From contig NZ_HG964405.1 of assembly GCF_000612805.1 (NCBI RefSeq), positions 505,963 to 569,962 on the forward strand: a stretch of DNA of 64,000 nt, given 5' to 3'. The position numbers and the translations under genes were made by a program. Within the stretch, counting starts at the first letter, position 1. The number at the start of each line of letters is the position of its first letter. This DNA comes from Bacillus ndiopicus (lineage in GTDB: Bacteria > Bacillota > Bacilli > Bacillales_A > Planococcaceae). This document shows, piece after piece, positions 56,120 to 64,000 of the stretch. The notes under the pieces were generated by a model. It worked only from the letters and a program-made list of their open reading frames with translations. It did not search any database and was not told where the DNA came from.

Positions 56120-59100
56120 GTCTCTCTCTGTATAGAGAGAGTGGATTGAAATTGGTAATGCCTTAACCCCTAAATCATTTAGCTCTGTCTCTCTCTGTAT
56201 AGAGAGAGTGGATTGAAATACTGTATCTGGCAATCGTGAAAATTCCAATGACATTGTCTCTCTCTGTATAGAGAGAGTGGATTGAAATATCGTCCAAAAC
56301 CACAAACTTATTTTTCGCATACTGTCTCTCTCTGTATAGAGAGAGTGGATTGAAATTTTCTCTATGTAGTGAGAAATTTTCAAAAAATCGCGTCTCTCTC
56401 TGTATAGAGAGAGTGGATTGAAATGTAATCCTTGTACTTACCACCACGTGAGCCAAAGTCTCTCTCTGTATAGAGAGAGTGGATTGAAATAATCTGTAAG
56501 TAGTGGTAAAGCTTTAGTCGCAAAGTCTCTCTCTGTATAGAGAGAGTGGATTGAAATGGGCGGCAGTCCTCTTACACATTGGGTGCAGCTGGTCTCTCTC
56601 TGTATAGAGAGAGTGGATTGAAATAATCGTCATGCAACAAACCTCTCTTCCCATTCCGGGTCTCTCTCTGTATAGAGAGAGTGGATTGAAATATGCTTTG
56701 GACTTGTGAATAAAATATAGTTCATTTCGTCTCTCTCTGTATAGAGAGAGTGGATTGAAATATCGAGCGTAATGAATTTGGTTATGCGGTTGCTTTAGTC
56801 TCTCTCTGTATAGAGAGAGTGGATTGAAATGCTTGAACATCTTGCAAAAGAAGATTAATGCAGGACGTCTCTCTCTGTATAGAGAGAGTGGATTGAAATA
56901 CGTATGCGAGATGAAACTGGAGCTATAAATACTGTCTCTCTCTGTATAGAGAGAGTGGATTGAAATATTGATGCTCCAGTATTTGATGAAACGCAAGCGG
57001 AATGTCTCTCTCTGTATAGAGAGAGTGGATTGAAATTGTATCCGTATGTACCAGAAGTAAATATCAATAACGTCTCTCTCTGTATAGAGAGAGTGGATTG
57101 AAATGGCTTTGCTGGTGAGTCGGCGCAAAAAGATTTGTGTCTCTCTCTGTATAGAGAGAGTGGATTGAAATCCCTTTCCAAAAACGATTGTGCTGCCACT
57201 TTGCCGTCTCTCTCTGTATAGAGAGAGTGGATTGAAATATCAGTAGAGAATTTAACAAAAGCCTCTAAAGCAGTCTCTCTCTGTATAGAGAGAGTGGATT
57301 GAAATGAATCGGCATTTGCTGGAGTAAGAAAAACTGTTGGTCTCTCTCTGTATAGAGAGAGTGGATTGAAATTGAAATAGCGACAGATCTAACAGGTAAA
57401 TTTAATGTCTCTCTCTGTATAGAGAGAGTGGATTGAAATAAAACTTATGGTGACATTGAAGGTGTAGAAATAGTCTCTCTCTGTATAGAGAGAGTGGATT
57501 GAAATAGTACTGAAGACATCATCATTTATTAACAACTCGCGTCTCTCTCTGTATAGAGAGAGTGGATTGAAATTGCTCCATCAATCATGACGAAATCACC
57601 GTTTTCGGTCTCTCTCTGTATAGAGAGAGTGGATTGAAATATCGAGGGCGACAAATCCTGTCATGGTGGATGGGTGTCTCTCTCTGTATAGAGAGAGTGG
57701 ATTGAAATAGAAATGTATATTGGGGATGCTTCGCTTGAAGTGGTCTCTCTCTGTATAGAGAGAGTGGATTGAAATGTATGAAAGACGAGCAACTAGCGCG
57801 GGATATTATGGTCTCTCTCTGTATAGAGAGAGTGGATTGAAATGCGTTTGACCGTCATTTCAGCAAGTGCAGGCAGATGTCTCTCTCTGTATAGAGAGAG
57901 TGGATTGAAATTCCACGTGTATTAATAATCCATGTAATTTAGATGTGTCTCTCTCTGTATAGAGAGAGTGGATTGAAATACATTGTCGCTCTCCCTTGTC
58001 ATTTGTGAGAGCATCGTCTCTCTCTGTATAGAGAGAGTGGATTGAAATGAAATATCGCCAACAATTTATTATGTCAAATGAAGGTCTCTCTCTGTATAGA
58101 GAGAGTGGATTGAAATTCGAGTAGGGTTTAACGGCTTCATTCGTAAAATTGTCTCTCTCTGTATAGAGAGAGTGGATTGAAATATTGAATAACGGCTACT
58201 ATCAATATAACGGTTGGTCTCTCTCTGTATAGAGAGAGTGGATTGAAATAAATTCAATATTTTTTGATACGATGAAGAATTTCTCGTCTCTCTCTGTATA
58301 GAGAGAGTGGATTGAAATCAAAAAAGAGATTTTGCGACAAATGAGACAAAACGGACGTCTCTCTCTGTATAGAGAGAGTGGATTGAAATTATACTTCCAG
58401 CTACATTTGCAGATGAAAGAACAAGGTCTCTCTCTGTATAGAGAGAGTGGATTGAAATTACCACCAAACAAGCCGAAAGAAACGGTTGATTGTGTCTCTC
58501 TCTGTATAGAGAGAGTGGATTGAAATATTGTTTAAACTTAGAAATTGATATTTATAACAAGTCTCTCTCTGTATAGAGAGAGTGGATTGAAATTCCAGTG
58601 CCGTAATACTTTGTTAAAAATGCTTGTGTCTCTCTCTGTATAGAGAGAGTGGATTGAAATACTAGATTTTCAACAGCTAATGGATTTGTTTGTTGCGTCT
58701 CTCTCTGTATAGAGAGAGTGGATTGAAATCAGTATCCAATACATCGATTAGATGAAACGGGCGTCTCTCTCTGTATAGAGAGTGTGGATTGAAATAAGCT
58801 GTACACTACTAAAACTAGAGGCCAGAGAGTCTCTCTCTGTATAGAGAGAGTGGATTGAAATAGTTTAACGTCATAAAGCGCTAAAAAGACGGGTAGTCTC
58901 TCTCTGTATAGAGAGAGTGGATTGAAATAACAAGCACCAGTTCAGCAAGCGCAACAAGTGCCAGTCTCTCTCTGTATAGAGAGAGTGGATTGAAATGGGT
59001 TCGTGGCCAGGTAAAGTGCGTGTACGATGGCGTCTCTCTCTGTATAGAGAGAGTGGATTGAAATTATTTCGAATAGTTTTAGCTTGTGCTTCTATACCTG

Positions 59101-59200
59101 TCTCTCTCTGTATAGAGAGAGTGGATTGAAATATGGGTTGGTCTATCATCGTAATCTATCTCTAATTGGTTCTCTCTTCATTGGGAAAAACACTTCAAAT
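56120..59200 (+). CRISPR. CRISPR array 3, type I-C, 45 repeats plus a decayed terminal repeat
   Basis: 33-bp repeats from 56120 to 59132, counted one by one as 45, with spacers of mostly 33-37 bp. The stem is CTCTCTCT / AGAGAGAG around GTAT, and the 3' handle ends GGATTGAAAT. All are identical except the repeat at 58763, which has one T for A. After the last repeat a 35-bp spacer leads to a decayed repeat (59168-59200, about 20 of 33 positions, CTCTCT and AAAT kept). Leader side is left, next to cas2. Confidence 0.98.
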
Positions 59201-59351
59201 GAATGTGCAACCATAGACTGTGCAATTTTCCCTTACTGTTGGAGAGCAAAATGAAAGTGATTGGATCAAAAATTATTTTTATCTATTAATAGGAAATGAA
59301 AACGGCAGAACTAAAATTATAAAATTTCATATTTGAATCGGGTATATCTTT

Positions 59352-59384
59352 AAACCTACAGCAAATAAGCACTGTAGGTTTTTT
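59352..59384 (+). terminator. Rho-independent terminator downstream of array 3
   Basis: AAACCTACAG / CTGTAGGTTT, 10-nt loop, then TTT. It probably ends the pre-crRNA. The rest of 59201-59462 shows no gene. Confidence 0.8.
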
Positions 59385-59462
59385 GCTTGCAAAAAATTTA
59401 TTTATACTTTTATGTAACTTTTTAGGAAGATGATACGTCTAACTTAAAAAGGAGGGTTGATT

Positions 59463-59885
59463 ATGAAGCGGTTGATGCTTATTGTGACTGGTAGTTTTAT
59501 GCTTTCGGGATGTGTGGCGCAGCAGGCTGTGATTCCAACTAATACATATGATTTTTTTGCGGAGGATATTGTTTCCAAGACGCGAAATGGGATTGATAAT
59601 ATTGAGCGTTTTTATGCATTTTTTGAGAATGTGCAGAGTGGGAAGCGCGATCAGGTGAGAATTGTTGAGCACACAATTGAGGGTGATCCCATTTACGTGG
59701 ATGTTCGTCATAACAATGAACAAATCAATTTGGAAATTGATAATTCAGAGGATGCCTATAGCAATGGGGAAGTGGTCTCAACGACTTGTAATCAGCTTAA
59801 CGCCATCGAAGTTGGAAGTCGGACGGATTATTATGTGAGTGAATGCTCAGATGATGAGCAGTATATTATTTTTTCGGATTATTAA
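59463..59885 (+). CDS. DUF4362 lipoprotein
   Basis: Signal peptide and lipobox LSGC (Cys17). The mature part fits the DUF4362 pattern: NIERFYAFFENVQSGKRDQVRIVEHTIEGDPIYVDVRHN near 45-83, followed by a DNSEDAYSNGEV segment and a Cys-containing C-terminus (TTCNQL, SECSDD). Function unknown. ATG 59463 follows AAGGAGG by 8 nt; the in-frame TTG at 59457 is too close. 140 residues. Confidence 0.85.
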   Translation: MKRLMLIVTGSFMLSGCVAQQAVIPTNTYDFFAEDIVSKTRNGIDNIERFYAFFENVQSGKRDQVRIVEHTIEGDPIYVDVRHNNEQINLEIDNSEDAYSNGEVVSTTCNQLNAIEVGSRTDYYVSECSDDEQYIIFSDY

Positions 59886-59888
59886 ACA

Positions 59889-59928
59889 AAATGCGCAGAT
59901 GAATTAATGTTCATCTACGCATTTTTTT
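59889..59928. terminator. Bidirectional terminator
   Basis: AAATGCG-C-AGATGAA / TTCATCT-A-CGCATTT with one mismatch; T run on plus. It lies between convergent genes and overlaps the end of the minus-strand one. Confidence 0.8.
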
Positions 59929-60938
59929 AATTCTTTAATAAACGCTGGCGCATCGTCAACTTTAATTGCGATTTTGTGATAATGCTTTTCGACGCCAAAT
60001 GGTAAAATGACAGAAACAGGTTCTGTGAAATGTAGGATTACACTTGGCTTGACCGCTTCAAAATCCTTGGCGATAAATTGTGCGACATCCTTCGGTAGCT
60101 TTTCCTCAAATTGATTAGCGTCAGTGAGTATTTCCGATATTTGCGTTAGCGGAATTTCTGCGCGCTTCATAATGCCCAGAGATAAATAGAGTGTACCGTT
60201 GCGAATTTGTGTTGGATTTAAGCGTAGCGCTTGTAAATCTGCAAGGAAAAATAGCACCGAATATACATTGAAAACTAATAAAACTAACGACACAATTGGA
60301 TATTTGCTGTGAAGCCACCAATGGATGCCCAATGTTTCAAGAACGATAGCGTGAATCATCATTACTTGGAAGGCGATGTAGCTAGTTTTTTTATGCAATG
60401 TAAAGCCAGTGTCAGCTTTTTTACGCCAGCTAAATAATGCGTAGTAAAACATAAGTAGCTCAGAGCATAGCACATGAATTAACGGATGGCGTTTCACGTG
60501 CTGATTAACTGCCTGTGGAAATGAAAATAACAGTGGCGCATTGCTTGAGCGTGTGGACTTTATTATTTTTGGTAAATAAATAATAAATGAGAAAATGAGC
60601 AGCAGTTCAAAGGCAATGATGATTACCTCGGCAGCAATGCCAAACCATGTGAAGCTTGCATATGGTGCGAGCATCGCCTGTGGGATAATAAAGCGGGCTA
60701 GCACACAGCCTGCAGCCATTAAACCGATAAATAATTTCAAGCTAAACTGCTTTTTCGCTAAAAGAAAGACAAGTGGTGCGACAATGATTAAATCGATTAA
60801 TGAACCGATTACAACACCGTTAGGTCTAGTCATCACGATATCGTACCCAAATGATGTGCTATAAAGCGTAATATTACTCAATACGATTAATACAAAAAAT
60901 AGCCATAGCCAATTTTGCCTAGCTTGCCAAAATGCCAT
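59904..60938 (-). CDS. Polytopic membrane protein, unknown
   Basis: About seven hydrophobic segments in the first 240 residues, then a soluble C-terminal domain (about 250-344, ALRLNPTQIRNGTLYLSLGIMKRAEIPLTQISEI...) that looks like a bacterial PH-type domain. Proteins of this type are sometimes labelled beta-carotene monooxygenase without evidence; I see no such motifs. ATG 60938 follows AAGGGG by 9 nt; the open frame continues 11 codons to an ATG at 60971 with a weak site. Confidence 0.75.
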   Translation of the reverse strand: MAFWQARQNWLWLFFVLIVLSNITLYSTSFGYDIVMTRPNGVVIGSLIDLIIVAPLVFLLAKKQFSLKLFIGLMAAGCVLARFIIPQAMLAPYASFTWFGIAAEVIIIAFELLLIFSFIIYLPKIIKSTRSSNAPLLFSFPQAVNQHVKRHPLIHVLCSELLMFYYALFSWRKKADTGFTLHKKTSYIAFQVMMIHAIVLETLGIHWWLHSKYPIVSLVLLVFNVYSVLFFLADLQALRLNPTQIRNGTLYLSLGIMKRAEIPLTQISEILTDANQFEEKLPKDVAQFIAKDFEAVKPSVILHFTEPVSVILPFGVEKHYHKIAIKVDDAPAFIKELKKCVDEH

Positions 60939-61111
60939 GCTTAACAGCCCCTTAACATTTGTTATTTCCATTATATTTCACTTATCATTTAATTTGAATC
61001 CTCGTATTTACAAAAATTATTACATATTAATAACAATTTCAAATAATAAAAAAGAATTTGATATGATATAGTTAGCAAACCGCAATAAAGACAATGTAAG
61101 AGGGTGAAAGA

Positions 61112-61747
61112 ATGGCTTATTTTCCAGCATTATTAAATATTGATGATAAAAAAGTAGTCGTTGTCGGTGGAGGCAAAGTGGCAACGCAAAAAGTGCGAGC
61201 ATTATTACCAACGAAGGCGCTTATTCATATTATTAGTCCGCAACTTACAGAAGAGCTTCTAGCATATGTTCAAGAACGGCGCGTAATATGGCATGATAAG
61301 ATATTTGAGGCGCAAGATTTAGATGGTGCACTATTGATTTTTGCGGCAACTGATAGTGAAAAAGTGAATGATGCTGTAGAGGAGGCGACTCAGCAGTGGC
61401 AGCAATTATCGCGTGCAGATGCTAAAGGTCGCGTTGATTTTATTAATCCCGCTGTTATAAGACGTGGTGATCTTCTTTTAGCTGTTTCTACTTCTGGAGC
61501 TAGTCCAGGCTATACAAAAAAATTGAAAGCGGAGCTAGAGGAGCAATTTGACGATAGCTATGCGCAGTATATAGAGTTTTTAAAGCATTGCCGAAAGCAA
61601 ATTTTAAGCAATATCGAGGATGCTTCAGCTAAACGTTATGCATTAAAGGAAACTCTGCGATCTGAAGTGTTGGAATGGCTAATAGCAGGGGATATAGCGC
61701 GCTGTGAGGCATTTTTACAAAGTTTATTAAACGATAAAAAAGGATAA
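61112..61747 (+). CDS. ylnF: Precorrin-2 dehydrogenase (sirohaem synthesis)
   Basis: NAD-dependent oxidation of precorrin-2 to sirohydrochlorin, as in CysG N-terminus/Met8. Rossmann motif VVVVGGGKVATQKVRALL near 15-32, IFAATDSEKVND near 73-84, the VDFINPAVIRRGDLLLAVSTSGASPGYTKKLK core near 109-140 with the conserved Ser/Asn surroundings, and a helical C-terminal domain. 211 residues. AAGAGGGTGAAAG before the ATG. No siroheme partner genes are in the window. Confidence 0.9.
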   Translation: MAYFPALLNIDDKKVVVVGGGKVATQKVRALLPTKALIHIISPQLTEELLAYVQERRVIWHDKIFEAQDLDGALLIFAATDSEKVNDAVEEATQQWQQLSRADAKGRVDFINPAVIRRGDLLLAVSTSGASPGYTKKLKAELEEQFDDSYAQYIEFLKHCRKQILSNIEDASAKRYALKETLRSEVLEWLIAGDIARCEAFLQSLLNDKKG

Positions 61748-61751
61748 CGAA

Positions 61752-61790
61752 TAAAAGTCGATTTTGGCGTTTTACAAAAATCGACTTTTA
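61752..61790 (+). terminator. Rho-independent terminator
   Basis: Perfect 14-bp TAAAAGTCGATTTT / AAAATCGACTTTTA with an 11-nt loop. Confidence 0.8.
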
Positions 61791-61826
61791 CTTGTTAAAT
61801 TAAAATCAGTTTACTGCGAATATCGC

Positions 61827-62177
61827 TTATAAGCGTTTAGCTAAATAGTGATTATAGGAAAAGATAACAGTTATAAACAAAATAATATAGGTCGTTGGCA
61901 ATGTAATATAAGCACGTAATATCTCTCCATCAGTCATTTTCTTTGTCAGCTTCACCCATGTCATAAAGCATGGGGTAAAAATAATGGCAACAAATAGCGT
62001 CAAATAAGCCATTTGTGCAGAATTCCCTAAAATTTGGATAAGTAATAACCCTGCAAGGTGTAAAAAGATAACGATGCTAGCCATAATAAGAAATTTAGTA
62101 GGTAGTTGTTTAAATGAAATCCAAAATCCCCCAAATAAAAGTGCAGCTATGAATAAAGCAAATGCAAAAGGCCTCAT
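61827..62177 (-). CDS. Small integral membrane protein, unknown
   Basis: 116 residues with four hydrophobic helices (about 3-20, 28-50, 55-75, 90-110) and a basic C-terminus HYLAKRL. I do not recognise a family. AAGGAG lies about 10 nt before the ATG on the minus strand. It follows the anti-sigma gene by 13 bp and is probably part of the same operon. Confidence 0.75.
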   Translation of the reverse strand: MRPFAFALFIAALLFGGFWISFKQLPTKFLIMASIVIFLHLAGLLLIQILGNSAQMAYLTLFVAIIFTPCFMTWVKLTKKMTDGEILRAYITLPTTYIILFITVIFSYNHYLAKRL

Positions 62178-62190
62178 AATTAATCGCTCC

Positions 62191-63144
62191 TTAATATGGA
62201 ATCACAACACCGATACGAACGGTATGTACGTTGTTTTGCTGTAAATAAGGTAAAAGCTCCTCTTGCTTACCAGTTAAAACAACACCAGCAATGAGCCAAT
62301 CCTTAGGTGCTTTCTTCCCAATTATGCCGCGCACTACATCGACAGAGTATCCGTCCCTATAATTCAACTGCGCGACATAAGCTTCAGCCGATTCAATAGG
62401 GTTATTAGTTATTGCTTTATGATGCAAAATCGGGAAGCCGTATGCACGAGTATCACTGACCTCGCTTATATCCATTTGGAACATCGCATTGTCAGGCAAT
62501 TTTTCCAGCTCTTTTTTGGCTTCTTCCATTTCATCATATAGCCCTTCATCAATTAACCAAGCCCATTGTGCTGTGGGAAACTGCTCCCACATATCAAGCA
62601 AAGGTAGCTGTTCCTTAAAAGAAACTGCTACTTCAATATTATAATAGCCTGGTAAATCTGCAATATAATCGAAATCATTTTTATCAGTTGGCTCTGTTGG
62701 CATATGAAATGCAATGGTGCGTTGGCCATGAGAATAAACTGGAGACCCATTTAAAGCAATGGCATTACCTGTTTGGAGAGCTGTCCTGGCCCCTAAAATT
62801 GTATAAAAATAATCGCGGGAGTCCCAATTGATAATATGCGGCCCAACTTGTTTATAAAGCTTTGATGATGTTTTAGTTGCCACTAGGAAATTATCATAGC
62901 TCACAGCATTTATATCAATGTTTGCCCCTTGAAAATAAAGCTCTGTCGAAAGCTCATTTAACTGCACATCAATTCGCTTATTCATAAAATAAATGCTTGC
63001 TACAAGCACGCCCCATAATAAAACAATAATTAGAACTGTAACGATAATTGAAATTAATATAGTTTTTTTCAATGATTTACGCTTTGCTGTTTTCACAAGG
63101 CTTGAAAAATCAGCATCCCGTTCAAAAATCGATTTTTCCTCCAT
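62191..63144 (-). CDS. Anti-sigma factor (sigma factor regulator N/C domains)
   Basis: 317 residues: a cytoplasmic N-terminal stretch EEKSIFERDADFSSLVKTAKRKSLKK (about 2-27), one membrane helix (28-54), and a large extracytoplasmic part. The layout fits the Bacillus sigma-factor-regulator family (Sigma_reg_N and Sigma_reg_C). It should bind and hold the sigma factor encoded by the overlapping upstream gene. AGGAGG before the ATG, 23 nt overlap with the sigma gene. The triggering signal is unknown. Confidence 0.85.
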   Translation of the reverse strand: MEEKSIFERDADFSSLVKTAKRKSLKKTILISIIVTVLIIVLLWGVLVASIYFMNKRIDVQLNELSTELYFQGANIDINAVSYDNFLVATKTSSKLYKQVGPHIINWDSRDYFYTILGARTALQTGNAIALNGSPVYSHGQRTIAFHMPTEPTDKNDFDYIADLPGYYNIEVAVSFKEQLPLLDMWEQFPTAQWAWLIDEGLYDEMEEAKKELEKLPDNAMFQMDISEVSDTRAYGFPILHHKAITNNPIESAEAYVAQLNYRDGYSVDVVRGIIGKKAPKDWLIAGVVLTGKQEELLPYLQQNNVHTVRIGVVIPY

Positions 63145-63637
63145 TATAGACCTCCTGTAATTGTTGCTTTAATTTGTTTTTGGCTCGCGCTAGCTGCGTC
63201 TTCACTGTTTTATCTGTCGTCCCAAACAATGTCGCAATATCCTTTAACGAAAGCTCAGCACTATATTTTAATAAAATTAGCTGTGCTTCCTTATCAGATA
63301 GAGTAGCAAGCCGTGCAACGATTTCTCGCTGTAGCTCCTGCTGCATAATAATTGTTTCAGGAGTACGCCGCTCAAGTAGATCTTCTAGTCTGAATGAAAT
63401 AACGTAATTGTGCTGTGATTGCGACTTTTTGATAAGGTCATAGTATTTATGAATCGCTACTTTATACAGCCAAGCACTTGCATCATTCGGGGAGATGCCA
63501 TCGATATATTGAATAAATTGAATTGCTGTTTCCTGTAAGATATCTTCTGCATCCTCTTTTTGAGCTCCCATTGTTAACAATGTTTTATAAATGGCGAGCA
63601 GCTTCTCCTGTAATTGTTTTTTATGTAATTCATTCAT
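63122..63637 (-). CDS. ECF-type RNA polymerase sigma factor
   Basis: 171 residues with sigma region 2 (AEDILQETAIQFIQYIDGISPNDASAWLYKVAIHKYYDLIKK near 31-72) and region 4 (LATLSDKEAQLILLKYSAELSLKDIATLFGTTDKTVKTQLARAKNKLKQ near 110-158). Cognate anti-sigma gene overlaps its end. ATG 63637 is chosen because GGAGGGTTGAG precedes it; the frame is open 16 codons further without a ribosome site. Confidence 0.92.
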   Translation of the reverse strand: MNELHKKQLQEKLLAIYKTLLTMGAQKEDAEDILQETAIQFIQYIDGISPNDASAWLYKVAIHKYYDLIKKSQSQHNYVISFRLEDLLERRTPETIIMQQELQREIVARLATLSDKEAQLILLKYSAELSLKDIATLFGTTDKTVKTQLARAKNKLKQQLQEVYNGGKIDF

Positions 63638-63683
63638 CTCAACCCTCCTACCTATATAACGATTGAGTTTTGAAAAAGTAAAC

Positions 63684-63719
63684 AAAATAAAAACAGCTAC
63701 CTAAAAAATTAGATAGCTG
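63684..63719 (-). terminator. Minus-strand hairpin with T run upstream of the sigma gene
   Basis: On the minus strand CAGCTATCTAA / TTAGGTAGCTG (one G-U pair) is followed by TTTTTATTTTG. It lies about 50 bp before the sigma gene, between two divergent sigma genes, so it may block minus-strand transcripts entering from the right. Confidence 0.55.
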
Positions 63720-63870
63720 CTTTTAATCCTTTACTTGAAAGGGTGACTCAGTACATATTTATAATAACAAATAATTAAATAAAAAACAAACATTTGTTCT
63801 TTCGAGTAATGTGAAATTTTTTGAACGATTTATGATATCCTACAGTCTAATTTATAAGGAGGTGCTTAAG

Positions 63871-64000
63871 ATGGACGAAGAGAGCTTGCTTCATCTTCTT
63901 GAAGTGCAAGAGGGGCGTCTTTATAAAATTGCTTACGCTTATTTACACAATGAACAGGATGCGCTTGATGCTTATCAGGAGCTTGTTTATCGCGCGTTAA
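63871..64000 (+). CDS. Second ECF-like sigma factor, N-terminal fragment (cut by window end)
   Basis: ATG 63871 with AAGGAGGTG upstream opens a frame that runs to the edge (43 codons seen). It reads MDEESLLHLLEVQEG then a region-2-like helix YKIAYAYLHNEQDALDAYQE, similar to sigma-70 region 2 of ECF and sigma-V/I-like factors. Divergent from the first sigma gene. The rest lies outside, so subtype cannot be judged. Confidence 0.7.
   Translation, partial: MDEESLLHLLEVQEGRLYKIAYAYLHNEQDALDAYQELVYRAL

Noticed and set aside
56108-59149. Several minus-strand frames with repeated FQSTLSIQRET, ISIHSLYTERD and FNPLSLYRER peptides
   Set aside because: These are translations of the CRISPR repeat in its three frames interrupted by spacers. 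They are not proteins.

Overview
The window looks like the chromosome of an endospore-forming, low-GC Bacillota of the Lysinibacillus/Solibacillus type (Caryophanaceae/Planococcaceae). The evidence is the recN-spoIVB-spo0A order, the B. subtilis-like yqi/yqj gene order that follows, a proline T-box, AGGAGG-type ribosome sites with occasional TTG/GTG starts, and an S-layer-homology surface protein. No IS element, prophage, tRNA or rRNA was recognised.

Layout. 1-6.3 kb: end of recN, sporulation genes spoIVB and spo0A, a FapA-like DUF342 protein with a glycerophosphodiesterase, and yqzF. 6.5-21.4 kb: a carbon-catabolism block. Leucine dehydrogenase and the branched-chain 2-oxo-acid dehydrogenase complex (bcd-lpdV-bkdAA-bkdAB-bkdB) turn Leu/Ile/Val into acyl-CoAs. 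The mutA-mutB-meaB operon and the mce-yqjD pair then carry propionyl-CoA and methylmalonyl-CoA to succinyl-CoA. Between these lie brxB, yqjA and a 31-codon Prli42 gene. 21.6-33.3 kb: housekeeping genes (peptidase yqjE, CheW-like protein, cupin, dinB, rnz, transglutaminase-like lipoprotein, namA, proC with a proline T-box, yqjP). 33.4-37 kb: a hydrolase, the divergent hmp/nsrR nitric-oxide pair and yqjQ. 37-43 kb: argG-argH with ArgR-like boxes, a NERD-domain protein and a large SLH surface protein.

43.2-59.2 kb is the accessory core: a complete type I-C CRISPR-Cas system (cas3-cas5c-cas8c-cas7c-cas4-cas1-cas2) with three arrays. Array 3, beside cas2, has 45 nearly uniform repeats plus a decayed terminal one. 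Arrays 1 and 2 (5 and 10 repeats) lie 4-5 kb upstream of the cas genes, have slightly different repeats, and share a duplicated 159-bp leader unlike that of array 3. A glycosyltransferase gene and a fossil repeat lie between arrays 1 and 2. A tiny helix-turn-helix gene with its own promoter and ATTAATC/GATTAAT inverted repeats starts the cas operon and is a candidate regulator.

59.4-64 kb: a DUF4362 lipoprotein, membrane proteins, a precorrin-2 dehydrogenase, an ECF sigma/anti-sigma pair, and the start of a second, divergent ECF-like sigma gene cut by the window edge.
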